Under the pieces are notes generated by a model, which saw only the letters and a list, made by a program, of their open reading frames with translations, was not told where the DNA came from and made no database searches. This document shows positions 18,888 to 27,958 of a DNA stretch of 64,000 nucleotides, in pieces. This DNA comes from Kitasatospora sp. MMS16-BH015 (GTDB lineage Bacteria; Actinomycetota; Actinomycetes; Streptomycetales; Streptomycetaceae), in contig NZ_CP025394.1 of assembly GCF_002943525.1 (NCBI RefSeq), positions 992,001 through 1,056,000 on the forward strand, read 5' to 3'. The translations under genes and the position numbers were made by a program. Every line of letters starts with the position of its first letter. The first letter of the stretch is position 1.

Positions 18888-19937
18888 TCAGGCCGCGGGC
18901 CGCCAGCCCAGCGCGGGGCCGAGCGCGCCGGCCAGGTCGGTGAGGATCTGCACGTAGTCGTCGTGGCCGAAGGTGAACGGCAGCGCGAAGGCCACCTCGT
19001 CCACCTCGCGGTACCCGGCGTGCGCGGAGAGCCGTTCGGCGAGCTCGGCGCTGGGGCCGAGCAGGTCGGGGGCGAAGCGCAGCCGGGCCGGGCCGTGGGC
19101 GGTGGCGGTGCGCGCGCTGCGGCGCTCGACGTACTCGCGGTAGCGGGCGATCTGCCCGGGGGTGGCGCTGTCGGTGGGGATGACCACCAGGCCCTGCGAG
19201 ACCCGGGCGGCCGCGCCGTCCGGGTGGGCGGCCCGGAAGGCGCGGATCTGCGCGGCCTGGGTCTCGGCGAAGTACCCGCCCGGGTCGGCGCGGACCGCGT
19301 CCGGGTCCGGGCCCTCGTCCTTGATCACGTTGCTGGTCAGCAGGTTGAGGCCGTTCTCGCCGGCCCAGCGGGCCGAGCCCAGGCTGCCGGCGCCGTACCA
19401 GATCCGCGCGGCCAGGCCCGGCGAGTGCGGCTGGACGCGGTCGGAGTACTCCTCGATGCCCTCGGTGCCGCGGAAGCCACCGGTCGACGCGCCGCGGACC
19501 AGGTCGAGCAGGCGGCGGGCCCGGCCGTAGCCGAAGTCCTCGGCGTCGGCGGTGTCGGGGTAGAGCGCGTCGCGCACCTCGGCGAACCGGGCGGGCGGGC
19601 CGACGCTGATGCCGGGGTTGAGCCGGCCGCCGCACAGCAGGTCGACCGTGGCCAGGTCCTCGGCCAGGCGCAGCGGGTTCTCCCAGCCGATCGGGGTGAC
19701 GGCGGTGCCGAGGGCGATCCGCTCGGTGCGCTGGCCGGCGGCGGCGAGCACGGTGAGCGGCGAGGAGATGCCGTACTGCAGGTGGCGGTGGCGCAGCCAG
19801 GCGCTGGTGAAGCCGAGCCGCTCGCCGAGTTCGATCAGTCGCAGAGTGGACTCGTGCCCGGCCCGCGGGTCGGACTCCTCGAACAGGCCGATGGTCAGGA
19901 ACCCCAGGGCGCGCAGGGGCCGGTCGTCGGTGGGCAC
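18888..19937 (-). CDS. LLM class flavin-dependent oxidoreductase
   Basis: 349 residues of the luciferase-like monooxygenase (TIM barrel, FMN/F420) family: LGFLTIGLFEE at strand 1, GFTSAWLRHRHLQ, RIALGTAVTPIGWENPLRLAED, LCGGRLNPGISVGPP, and PGLAARIWYGAGS for the cofactor/substrate loop. It resembles the LLM oxidoreductases tied to alkanal or F420-dependent chemistry; the substrate is unknown. The GTG at 19937 was chosen because GAGGAG lies 6 bases upstream; the longer frame upstream is Arg/Ala-rich. Confidence 0.88.
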   Translation of the reverse strand: MPTDDRPLRALGFLTIGLFEESDPRAGHESTLRLIELGERLGFTSAWLRHRHLQYGISSPLTVLAAAGQRTERIALGTAVTPIGWENPLRLAEDLATVDLLCGGRLNPGISVGPPARFAEVRDALYPDTADAEDFGYGRARRLLDLVRGASTGGFRGTEGIEEYSDRVQPHSPGLAARIWYGAGSLGSARWAGENGLNLLTSNVIKDEGPDPDAVRADPGGYFAETQAAQIRAFRAAHPDGAAARVSQGLVVIPTDSATPGQIARYREYVERRSARTATAHGPARLRFAPDLLGPSAELAERLSAHAGYREVDEVAFALPFTFGHDDYVQILTDLAGALGPALGWRPAA

Positions 19938-20422
19938 CGTGTTCTCCTCGCTCGCGCGGCGCGGGGCGCGCGCCGCCGTTCCGGGCCCACGTTCACACAC
20001 CGAACGCGAGGGATCAACCGGTGCGGCCGATCGTCACCGGGGGACGTGCTCCGGCCATGTCGCGGCAATCTTTCCGCCGATCCTGACTTCCTGTCAGGCG
20101 CCGTGGGTCCGGTGATGCTCGATCGTTCGGTGTCCATGACCGGGGAAGGCCGGTGGTGATCACGCAGATGCGGCGGTGCGCCGCGGCGGGAGCGGGGCTG
20201 CTGGCAGGCACTTCGACGTTCCTGACCAACGTGCTCCCCGCCAACGCGGGGATGGACTGGGAGAGGCCCTGCTCAGCGCCGAGGCCGGAGCGAACGGTGG
20301 GGTGGGCTGTTCATCAACCCGCCGTCCGACGCCATGGGGCAGATCTTCCCTCGCACTTGTGCCCGGCATCCCACGTCTTCAGCGCCTATGTAGTGTTGTC
20401 CGCAAAAGATCGGGGGGATTCG
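19938..20422. other. gap with no supportable gene
   Basis: A plus-strand frame is open from 20153 and continues into the next gene. It has no recognisable domain before 20423 and base use is less third-position GC-biased than the neighbours. I see no RNA gene or repeat here. Confidence 0.4.
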
Positions 20423-20914
20423 GTGACGAGGTCCTTGCACTTCAGCTGGGAACTGCGGGGCTCGGGGTGGGCGGTGTGCAGGATCTGGGATGGCTCGACA
20501 AAGCATCGAGGGAGCGTCAGTTACTGCACCGACGCGCTCGCCGATTTGTTGAAAGCCATGACGGGCCTCTACGGACCCTATAGCGTCCAGCGGTTCTCGT
20601 TCGACCTTGAACCAGCAGAGGAGCGGTGGATTCTCCGTCGCCGAAACGGTGATGTGAACATCATGATCCGTCACTTCCCGGACATGTCGGCCGGCTTCGA
20701 CGCATCCGACGGGAAGGGCACGCTTGTGTGGACGTCCACACGTCCTCGCACCTCAGTGGCACACGCGGTCCTGATGGCTGCCGAGAAGGTGCGGCAGACC
20801 CACGGCGAGGACGGCTATCTCCAGAAGTGGCAGCGTCACACCTTCCCCTCCCCCGAACTGGGAGCCCTTCGGCACCTGCACCTGACAGCGGATGACTGCG
20901 CGCTCCAGCACTAA
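20423..20914 (+). CDS. conserved-looking hypothetical protein
   Basis: 163 residues if started at the GTG at 20423, which has GGGGGA 4 bases upstream. It reads VTRSLHFSWELRGSGWAVCR, then a helix DALADLLKAMTGLYGPYSV, then FDLEPAEERWILRRRNGDV and a C-terminal helix (AHAVLMAAEKVRQTHGEDGY). No signal peptide or membrane segment. The compact alpha/beta layout resembles small cytoplasmic proteins often found near polymorphic-toxin immunity genes, but I cannot name a family. The upstream in-frame extension was left out as it lacks a ribosome site. Confidence 0.6.
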   Translation: MTRSLHFSWELRGSGWAVCRIWDGSTKHRGSVSYCTDALADLLKAMTGLYGPYSVQRFSFDLEPAEERWILRRRNGDVNIMIRHFPDMSAGFDASDGKGTLVWTSTRPRTSVAHAVLMAAEKVRQTHGEDGYLQKWQRHTFPSPELGALRHLHLTADDCALQH

Positions 20915-21078
20915 ACCAACAGCGCCTGATCCCCGCCGACGCGGGTTGGGCCGCCGAGACCGCGAGCTGCGGGGCGACCTCCACCGAGGTGCGGCCGGGT
21001 CCGGCAGACCGGTGGGCGAGGAGTGCGGCGTTCCAGCCCAGGTGAGGAGCCGTCGATTCCTGTGGAGCGGCGGTCCCC

Positions 21079-21546
21079 TCAGGCGGAGGCGAAGGCATCT
21101 CGGTTGCGCTCGACGGTGCTGATCAGGTCTTCCAACGAGCACTCGATCCGGGCATTGACGATCGGATCGAAGTCCGTGATCTCCGGTGCGGTAGTCGCGT
21201 AGTTCGACGGCTGGATTCGCCAGCCTTCGACGAGGCTCCAGCCGGCTTGGACGGCGGCTCGATCACCGTCGACCGAGGAGACCTGGAGCCAGGCTGTGCA
21301 CTGATCGGAGAAGTCGTAGGGCAGGAGGACCGCGCCTCCGCCCTTCGTGAGTCCGCGCAGCTGAGTCACCCATTGGCCGAGCAGGCGCGTCAGGCTCGTG
21401 ACGAGATCGTCTCCCGCCTCGCGGGACTCGTCGAGGGCGAGGTAGTAGGAGTCGCAGTGGTGCCGATAGACGCCCAACCGGAGAAGGAGATCTCCGTGGT
21501 GGCCCGGATCGGTGATGTACTCGAGGTGGAGGGAGACGGGCGTCAT
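21079..21546 (-). CDS. hypothetical protein
   Basis: 155 residues from the ATG at 21546 (MTPVSLHLEYITDPGHHGDL). Segments such as YYLALDESREAGDDLVTSLT, LLPYDFSDQCTAWLQV and VQAGWSLVEGWRIQPSNYA suggest a soluble alpha/beta protein. No motif identifies it. It faces the unassigned plus-strand gene ending at 20914 across 164 bp and lies 94 bp upstream of the alpha/beta hydrolase stop on the same strand. It could be an immunity-type protein, but nothing here proves it. Confidence 0.6.
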   Translation of the reverse strand: MTPVSLHLEYITDPGHHGDLLLRLGVYRHHCDSYYLALDESREAGDDLVTSLTRLLGQWVTQLRGLTKGGGAVLLPYDFSDQCTAWLQVSSVDGDRAAVQAGWSLVEGWRIQPSNYATTAPEITDFDPIVNARIECSLEDLISTVERNRDAFASA

Positions 21547-21640
21547 GGTCGTGGACTCCGTGCTGGTCGGGAAGGACTGGCCGTGGCCCACGTGTGGCAC
21601 CCGGGCAGGGGCCGTGGCTACCGGCCCCTTCGGGTACAAC

Positions 21641-22519
21641 CTAGCGTGCGAGCAGGGCCCGGAGTTCTGCCGTGACCAGCTCGGGGGTCTCTTCGGCCAT
21701 GAAGTGGCCGGCGTCGAGGGTCCGGTGGTGGAGGTCGGGGGCCCAGGGGGACCAGAGGGCGTGGGCGTCGAAGCCGAGGGCGGCGCCCCAGTCCTGCTGG
21801 AGGACGGTGACCGGCATCCGGAGGTGGTGGCCCGCGGCTCGGTCGGCCGTGTCGTGGTCGACGTCGAGGCCGGCCGAGGCCCGGTAGTCGGCGACGATCG
21901 AGGGGACGGCGTTGCGGGAGGCGTCCAGGTAGGCGCGGCGGAGGTCGGCCGGGAACGGGCGGGTGGACCAGGTGTCCAGGAAGTGGCCGAAGAAGGCGTC
22001 CGGGGCCGCCGCGATCAACTCCTCGGGGAGGCCCGGAGCCTGGGCCATCAGGTACAGATGGAAGCCGACGGCGGCCGTGCGGCCGCGCAGCACCTCCCAC
22101 ATGTCCAGGGTCGGCACGACATCCAGGCAGGCCAGGTGGCTGACCGCCTCGGGGTGGTCGAGACCGGCGCGGAAGGCGACCAGGGCGCCCCGGTCGTGGC
22201 CGGCCAGGGCGAAGCGTTCGTGGCCGAGGGCTCGGGCCAGGGTCACGATGTCGGCCGCCATGGTGCGCTTGGCGTAGGTCTCGCCGGTCCCGCTCGTCTC
22301 GGCGGGCTTGTCGCTGGCGCCGTAGCCGCGCAGGTCCGGGCAGATCACCGTGTGGTCCGCTGCCAGCTCGGTGGCCACCTCGAGCCACATCAGGTGGGTC
22401 TGCGGGAATCCGTGCAGCAGCACCACCGGCCGCCCGGAGCCACCGACCGCCGCGTGCAGGCTGACGCCCTCGGCCACCGGGATCCGGTGCTGTTCGAAGC
22501 CGGGGATCGTCGCGTTCAT
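21641..22519 (-). CDS. alpha/beta hydrolase, epoxide hydrolase/haloacetate dehalogenase type
   Basis: 292 residues. Oxyanion region LLHGFPQTHLMW (35-46), DLRGYGASDKP (62-72), nucleophile elbow AGHDRGA with Asp109 instead of Ser, and catalytic His272 (DAGHFMAEE). An Asp nucleophile indicates an epoxide hydrolase or dehalogenase mechanism through a covalent alkyl-enzyme ester; the LRGYGASDKP signature is close to fluoroacetate dehalogenase-like enzymes. The ATG at 22519 follows GGAAGG. It is divergent from the SARP regulator gene. Confidence 0.87.
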   Translation of the reverse strand: MNATIPGFEQHRIPVAEGVSLHAAVGGSGRPVVLLHGFPQTHLMWLEVATELAADHTVICPDLRGYGASDKPAETSGTGETYAKRTMAADIVTLARALGHERFALAGHDRGALVAFRAGLDHPEAVSHLACLDVVPTLDMWEVLRGRTAAVGFHLYLMAQAPGLPEELIAAAPDAFFGHFLDTWSTRPFPADLRRAYLDASRNAVPSIVADYRASAGLDVDHDTADRAAGHHLRMPVTVLQQDWGAALGFDAHALWSPWAPDLHHRTLDAGHFMAEETPELVTAELRALLAR

Positions 22520-22649
22520 GGGAGTACCGCCTTCCGTCGGGGCCACCTCAGTGGCGGCCGCACCACCGACCCTCCCGCCCCCGAATCAGCACCGGATCAG
22601 CGCCGGATCGGCGCCGCGCAGCGAAGCCCGCGGCGGCCCCGCCCACCGG

Positions 22650-22686
22650 CCGACCGCCGACCGCCGACCGCCGACCGCCGACCGCG
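22650..22686. repeat. five tandem 7-bp repeats (CGACCGC) upstream of the SARP gene
   Basis: CGACCGC repeats head to tail five times from 22651, ending just upstream of the SARP GTG. Direct repeats of about half this order are known binding sites for SARP proteins, but here the 7-bp period without a spacer could equally be slippage. Confidence 0.5.
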
Positions 22687-22698
22687 TACGGTGGCGGC

Positions 22699-24837
22699 GT
22701 GGCAGGAGAAGCGCAGGTGGCGGCGGGGATCAGCTTCGGTGTGCTCGGTCCGGTGACCGCCTGGGGCCCCGGCGGCGAGCCGCTGCCGCTGCGCGGCCCC
22801 CGCCACCGCGAGGTGCTGGCCCGGCTGGTGCTGGCCCGGCGGCGGGTCGTGCCGCTGCCCCGCCTGGTCGCGGACCTCTGGCCGGAGCAGACAGCCGGGG
22901 CGGCCGGGGCGGCCGGGACGGTGCAGAGCTTCGTGGCGACCCTGCGCCGGGCGTTGGAGCCCGACCGTCCGCGCCGCGCCCCGGCCACCCTGCTGGTCAC
23001 CGAGGGGCCCGGCTACGCGCTGCGCGCCGCGCCCGACTCCGTGGACGCCTGGCGCTTCGAGACCGCCCTCACCACCGCCGCCACCCTGCCGCCCGAGGCG
23101 GCGCTCCCCCGCCTCACCGCAGCGCTGGACCAGTGGCGCGGCCCGGCCTACGCCGAGTACCCCGAGGCCGCCTGGGCCCAGGCCGAACGGGCCCGGCTCA
23201 CCGAGCTGCACCGCCAGGCCGTGGAGCGCCGCGCCGAGGCCCAGCTCGCGATCGGCGACGGCCCCGGGGCCGTCGCCGGGCTGGAGGCACACCTGGCCGA
23301 ACACCCCTGGCGCGAGGGCACCTGGCGGCTGCCGGCCCTCGCCCTCTACCGGTCCGGCCGGCAGGCCGACGCACTCGCCGTGCTGCGCCGCGCCCGCACC
23401 GCGCTGGCCGAGGAACTCGGTCTGGCCCCGGGCCCCGAGCTCCGCCGGCTGGAGGCCGACCTGCTCGCCCAGGCCCCGCACCTGGCCGCCCCCGCCGACC
23501 CGGAGACCGCCGCCGAACGGCTCTGGCAGCAGGCCACCGCCGCCTACGCCCGCACCGTCTCCCCCGGCGCCCGCTCCCGCCTGGAGTCGACGGTCGGCCT
23601 GCTCCGCGGCCTCGCCGTCACCGGCCCGGGTGGCCTCACCGCCGCCCGTGAACAGCGCCTCCCCGCCGTGCTCGCCGGCGAACGGTACGGCGACCCCGCC
23701 CTGACCGCCCGCGTGATCACCGCCTACGACGTCCCCGCCAACTGGCCCCGCCCGGACGACCCGCCCCAGGCCCTCGCCCTGGTCGCGGCGGCCGAACGCA
23801 CCCTCGCCGCCCTCACCGCCGAGCCCACCCACACCACCGAGACCGCACGCACCACGGCGACTACCCCCACCACCGCGACCACCCACACCACCGCGACCGC
23901 CCACACCACCGCGACCACCCTCACCACCGCGACCACCCCCACCGCCGAGGCCGGCCCCGCGCCCACCGGCGAGGCGACGGCCCCCGCCCGGGCCCGGCTG
24001 CTCGCCACCATCGCGCTCGAACTGCGCGGCACCCGCGCACCACGCGGGCCGCAGGCCGCTGCCCAGGCCGAACGGATCGCCCGCGAGCTCGACGATCCGG
24101 CGCTGCTCGCGTTCGCGCTGAACGGCCGCTACCTCCAGTCCTTCGACCGACCGGGCCTCGCCCCGCGCCGGGGCGCGATCGGCGCGGAGCTCACTGCCCT
24201 GGCCGCCCGGCACGGGCTGGCCTCCTTCGAGGTGCTCGGCCTGCTGATCCAGCTGCAATCCGCCGCCGCGCTGGGAGAGTTCGCCGAGGCGGAGGCCTTC
24301 GCCACCGCCGTCGACCGGCTGGCGGACCGTCACGAACGCCCGCTCGCGCGCCTCTTCACCGCCGGCTTCCGCGCCCTCCGGCTGGCCGCCACCGGGCGGG
24401 CCGCCGAGGCCGGGGCCGCCTACGCGGCGCTCGCCGCCCCGCTGGAAGGGGCCGGCATGCCCGGCGTCACCACCGGCCTGCTCCCGCTGGCCCGCCTCGG
24501 TCTCCGGTACGCCGACGGGCCCTCCAGCGCCCCGCCCGCCCTGGACCCCGCCGAGGACTGGGGGCCGTACCGCCCCTGGATCCTGCCGTTCACGGCCGCC
24601 GGCCCCGCCGAGGCCCGCGCCACGCTGCGCGCCCAGCCCGAGCCGCCGCCCGACCTGCTCCAAGAGGCCCTGCTCTGCCTCCGGATCGCCGCCGCGCGCG
24701 ACCTGGCCGACCAAGCCACCCTCGCCCGGGCCCAGGACGAGCTCCGCCCGGCGGCCGGTCAACTCGCCGGCGCGGCAAGCGGGTTCCTCAGTTTCGGACC
24801 GGTCGACCGCTGGCTCTCCGTCACGATCCCCCGCTGA
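22699..24837 (+). CDS. AfsR/SARP-family transcriptional regulator (winged helix plus BTAD)
   Basis: 712 residues. N-terminal OmpR-like winged helix (about 13-100; FGVLGPVTAWGPGGEPLPLR, then VVPLPRLVADLWPEQ), then a bacterial transcriptional activation domain (about 105-250; RLTELHRQAVERRAEAQLAI, then LAEELGLAPGPELRRLE). There is no NB-ARC P-loop. A low-complexity stretch around 380-415 repeats a Thr-rich hexapeptide, then a TPR-like helical C-terminal half ends SFGPVDRWLSVTIPR. SARPs activate secondary-metabolite genes; no target cluster is adjacent. The GTG start lacks a strong ribosome site. Confidence 0.87.
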   Translation: MAGEAQVAAGISFGVLGPVTAWGPGGEPLPLRGPRHREVLARLVLARRRVVPLPRLVADLWPEQTAGAAGAAGTVQSFVATLRRALEPDRPRRAPATLLVTEGPGYALRAAPDSVDAWRFETALTTAATLPPEAALPRLTAALDQWRGPAYAEYPEAAWAQAERARLTELHRQAVERRAEAQLAIGDGPGAVAGLEAHLAEHPWREGTWRLPALALYRSGRQADALAVLRRARTALAEELGLAPGPELRRLEADLLAQAPHLAAPADPETAAERLWQQATAAYARTVSPGARSRLESTVGLLRGLAVTGPGGLTAAREQRLPAVLAGERYGDPALTARVITAYDVPANWPRPDDPPQALALVAAAERTLAALTAEPTHTTETARTTATTPTTATTHTTATAHTTATTLTTATTPTAEAGPAPTGEATAPARARLLATIALELRGTRAPRGPQAAAQAERIARELDDPALLAFALNGRYLQSFDRPGLAPRRGAIGAELTALAARHGLASFEVLGLLIQLQSAAALGEFAEAEAFATAVDRLADRHERPLARLFTAGFRALRLAATGRAAEAGAAYAALAAPLEGAGMPGVTTGLLPLARLGLRYADGPSSAPPALDPAEDWGPYRPWILPFTAAGPAEARATLRAQPEPPPDLLQEALLCLRIAAARDLADQATLARAQDELRPAAGQLAGAASGFLSFGPVDRWLSVTIPR
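23851..23945 (+). repeat. 18-bp in-frame tandem repeat coding TTxTTA hexapeptides
   Basis: About five copies of an 18-bp unit encode TTPTTA, TTHTTA, TAHTTA, TTLTTA and TTPTAE between the BTAD half and the C-terminal half of the SARP. Copy number is likely variable between strains. It would act as a flexible linker. Confidence 0.7.
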
Positions 24838-24869
24838 GATCATGCCGATGTGCCGAAACCGCTCGACAT

Positions 24870-24892
24870 CATATGCCGGTGATCGATATATG
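24870..24892. promoter_or_regulatory. AT-rich dyad upstream of the PadR gene
   Basis: CATAT and ATATG flank 13 bp in an AT-rich stretch (unusual for this window) just before the PadR start. A PadR autoregulatory site or a promoter is the simplest reading. Confidence 0.35.
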
Positions 24893-24914
24893 TAGTCGTA
24901 TGAAGGAACGGACG

Positions 24915-25256
24915 ATGCAGGAGCCGACGCTGCTGCTGCTGACCGCCCTGGCCGACGCACCGCGCCACGGGTATGCGTTGATCCAGGAGGTCGCCGCGAT
25001 CTCCGGCGGCCGGGTGCGGTTACGGACAGGGACGCTCTACGGGGCCTTGGACCGCCTGCTCGGGCAGGGGTTGATCCGGGTCGAGAGCGAAGAGATCGTC
25101 GACGGGCGGGCCCGCCGGACGTACGCGCTCCACGGGGGTGGGCGCGAGGTCCTGGCGGCCGAGGCGGAGCGGTTGAGCACTCTCGCCGAGGAGGCCCGCC
25201 GACGGCTTGCCCTCGCCAGCAAGACTCCCAACTGGCATACGGGGTACGCCTCATGA
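24915..25256 (+). CDS. PadR family transcriptional regulator
   Basis: 113 residues: winged helix EPTLLLLTALADAPRHGYAL, then RLRTGTLYGALDRLLGQGLI and ARRTYALHGGGREVLAAEAE, as in the short PadR_2-like subgroup. PadR proteins repress neighbouring genes until a ligand binds. The ATG at 24915 (MQEPTLLLL) was chosen; an ATG 5 codons upstream is possible. Its TGA overlaps the ATG of the downstream membrane-protein gene (ATGA), the common regulator/target arrangement. Confidence 0.87.
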   Translation: MQEPTLLLLTALADAPRHGYALIQEVAAISGGRVRLRTGTLYGALDRLLGQGLIRVESEEIVDGRARRTYALHGGGREVLAAEAERLSTLAEEARRRLALASKTPNWHTGYAS

Positions 25257-26257
25257 GCATCGCCCAGCAGAATGTACCCGGCCTCGGCCTGCGCACGGCG
25301 CTGCGCCTGCACCCCACCGCCTACCGCCGCGAACGCGGCCCGGAGCTGGCCGGGGTCTACGCCGACATCACCGCCGAGGCCGGGCGCTGGGCCGCCGTCC
25401 GCGAGCTGTCCGACTTGGCCGGCCACGGCCTACGACTGCGGCTGCGCCTCGACTCCGGCCGGACGCTTGCCCAACTCGCCGCCCTGGTGGCGACCTTCGC
25501 GGCCTGCGCGGCGGCCTCCGGCGATCTGGTGTTCTTCCTGGTCCGGCTGTACCGCATCCACCAGTACCACGAGCCGTTCAGCGGGTTGTGGCCGATCGGC
25601 CGGTACTCCCGACTGCTGCTCGCCTACTGGATCGACCAGGCCACCCTGCTGGTGTCGGTGGCTGCCGCCGTCGCAGCCGTCCTCGGCCGCTGGACGCTCA
25701 CCCGCCTCCTCGCGCCACTCGGCCCGCTGACCGCACTGGCCAGTGTGATCGCCCAACTGCCGTACAACCCGGGCTGGACCGACGGCGAGTGGGTGCACAT
25801 GACCGGTCTGACCCTGGTGGATCAAGCGCCCCGGACCCTCTGGGTGCTGCTCCTGCTCGCCGCCCCGCGCGACCTGCTCGGGCCCGCCACCCGAACCCGC
25901 CACTGGACGGCCCTGGCCGGGCTGTTCGTCGGCGGCGGGCTGCTCACCGCCGCCCTCGACACCTCGCCGATCCCCTCGATCGCCTTCAACGTGATCAGCC
26001 CCTATCTGGCGGTGGCGGTCGGCGGTGCCGAACTGGCGCTGATCGCGGTCAGCCCGACTGCCCTGGCCAGGGGCTACCGCTGGCCGGCCGCAGCCGCACT
26101 GGCCGGCTGCCCGATCGCCTTCCTCGCCCTCCTGCGCATGCTCCGTCACCCATGGCCGGACGGCCTCGCCCTGCTGGTGCTGATCGCGGCCCTGGCCGTC
26201 CCCCTCGCCCGCCGCCGCGCCACCCCGAAGCTCCCCGGCGACGGCAGCACGGCCTGA
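25253..26257 (+). CDS. PadR-linked multi-pass membrane protein
   Basis: 334 residues. A cytoplasmic N-terminal helix (LHPTAYRRERGPELAGVYAD) of the type that precedes such proteins is followed by about eight hydrophobic helices (LAALVATFAACAAASGDLVF, LLVSVAAAVAAVLG, LWVLLLLAAP, and others). No transporter signature is visible. Translationally coupled to the PadR gene, so probably its main regulatory target. Function unknown. Confidence 0.75.
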   Translation: MSIAQQNVPGLGLRTALRLHPTAYRRERGPELAGVYADITAEAGRWAAVRELSDLAGHGLRLRLRLDSGRTLAQLAALVATFAACAAASGDLVFFLVRLYRIHQYHEPFSGLWPIGRYSRLLLAYWIDQATLLVSVAAAVAAVLGRWTLTRLLAPLGPLTALASVIAQLPYNPGWTDGEWVHMTGLTLVDQAPRTLWVLLLLAAPRDLLGPATRTRHWTALAGLFVGGGLLTAALDTSPIPSIAFNVISPYLAVAVGGAELALIAVSPTALARGYRWPAAAALAGCPIAFLALLRMLRHPWPDGLALLVLIAALAVPLARRRATPKLPGDGSTA

Positions 26258-26275
26258 CGGTCCGTCAACTCGCCG

Positions 26276-27813
26276 TCAGCCGAAGTCCACACCCTCCCAG
26301 AGCTTGCGTTCGGCGGCGCGGGGGTCGGCCACCAGGCCGGTCTCCGCGCCGCCCTCGTGGCCGAAGACCAGCACGCTCCGGTCCTCCGCGCCGTACGGCA
26401 CCCCGCCGGGCAGCTCGCCGGTGCGGGCGAACTCGACCCAGCGGCGGTGCAGTTCGGCGGCGAGGGAGCGCGGCGGCTGCGGGCCGGTGAGGCGGAGGCA
26501 GTCGGGGTTGTCCAAGGTGTCCCAGACGAAGGGCAGTTCGATGCTGTGCGCGGCGCCGAGCGGCAGACCGGCCTCGTTCGGGGCGATCGGGCTGTGCCAG
26601 CCGAACTCGTAGACGTAGCTGGGGGCGGCGGCCTCCGCCCGGGCCTCGGCGACCCGGTAGGACGGCACGCGGAACAGACGGTCGGTCAGCACGGCCGCCG
26701 CGACCTCGGCCGGGGCCGCCGGGGGTAGGCCGGGGTGCCGCCGGCCGCGTAGGAGCCGTAGCAGCCCTCGGGTGCGCCGTAGGCCGTGGCCCGCTCGATC
26801 AGCGGCTCGGGGACGGGGAGTTGGGCCACCGGGGAGGGCATCAGGAAGAGCCGGTACTCCTCCGTCGTGGTGCCGATCAGCAGCGGTTTGTCGCCGCCCG
26901 CGCCGGCCCGGATGGCCTCGATCGGGCGCTGGGTGAGCAGCTCGCCGTCCACCACCGGCAGGAAGGCCATGCCGCAGGAGGCGATGGTGCTCGGGCCGTA
27001 CTTGGCCGGGTCGGCGCCGCCGGCGACCTCCTCGGCCACCTCGTCCTGCCTGGCCACCACCTCCTCCGGAGCGCAGGAGGCAAAGCCCGCCAGGTCGAAG
27101 CTCACGCCCAGGCGGCGGGCCACCTCGGCGGAGACCAGGGCGGCGTCCTCGACGGTCTGGGCGATCTCGGCGCTGCCGCTCTGCGCGATCGCCCGGTGGA
27201 AGAGGTCGGTGCCGGTGGAGAGCAGGGTCAGCACGCTCATCGCCCCGGCGGACTGGCCGAAGAGCGTCACGTTCGCCGGGTCACCGCCGAAGGCGGCGAT
27301 GTTCTCCCGGACCCACTCCAGGGCGAAGAGCTGGTCGAGCAAGCCCCGGTTGGCGGGCACCGGAGCGTCCGGTACATAGCCGAAACCCTCCATTCCCAAC
27401 CGGTAGTTGAGGCTCACGCAGACCACGCCGTCGCGGGCGAAGGCGGCGCCGTCGTAACAGGAGACGGCCGAGGAGCCGGTCACGAAGGCTCCGCCGTGCA
27501 GCCAGACCAGCACCGGCAGTGGCGCGGCCCCGGCCTCCTCCGGCGTCCAGACGTTGAGGTTGAGGCAGGCCCGGCCCGGCACCACCGGGTCGGGGAACAG
27601 CTCACCGAACCGGCCCTTCATCCTCGGCTTGGGCGCCGTCGGCCCGAAGGACTCGGCTGCGAGCGGGGTGGTCCACGGCTCGGGCGGCACCGGCGCGGCG
27701 AACCGCAGCGGCCCGAACGGCGTTGCCGCGTAAGGGATGCCGAGGTAGCGCAGCACTCCGTCGGCCGCCACCCCGGTCACCGGACCGTACGCCGTCCGCA
27801 CCGCACCGCTCAT
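26276..27813 (-). pseudogene. carboxylesterase/lipase (type B) gene with a frameshift
   Basis: The 5' part (ATG 27813, after GGAGGAG) codes a normal type-B carboxylesterase: GIPYAATPFGPLRF, LNLNVWTPE, oxyanion LVWLHGGAF, nucleophile elbow FGQSAGAMSV, and VGTTTEE-like LLIGTTTEEYR. The frame breaks after GGTPAYP at a run of five C (26721-26725). The rest of the enzyme (LTDRLFRVPSYRVAEARAEA, with the catalytic-His region LGAAHSIELPFVWDT) continues in a second frame to 26276. One missing C restores a single ~512-residue protein. Either a fresh inactivation or a sequencing error. Confidence 0.85.
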
Positions 27814-27894
27814 CTCGACCGCTCCTCCGACCCAGGTGTGCACCGATCCTCCGAGCCCGATCCGTTCCCTCGCACGAAGGTCCGGAAACGGGGA

Positions 27895-27924
27895 CGGCCC
27901 CCGGAGCCGGAGCTCCGGGGGCCG
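27895..27924 (-). terminator. hairpin terminator downstream of the collagenase gene
   Basis: A perfect 12-bp GC stem (27895-27906 with 27913-27924) and a 6-nt loop lie 35 bp past the collagenase stop on the minus strand. Confidence 0.8.
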
Positions 27925-27958
27925 CCTCGACCGTCGGTCGGGGGATCAGAACGAGGGA

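Noticed and set aside
20153..20422. Start of the unassigned protein gene at 20153 with a possible signal peptide
   Set aside because: The segment 20153-20422 has no ribosome site that fits and no conserved pattern; the GTG at 20423 with GGGGGA is better supported.
23851..23945. CRISPR-like regular repeats
   Set aside because: The 18-bp units are contiguous, in frame and code a Thr-rich linker; no spacers and no cas genes.
22597..25317. 906-codon minus-strand open frame
   Set aside because: Gly/Arg-rich shadow of the SARP and PadR genes.
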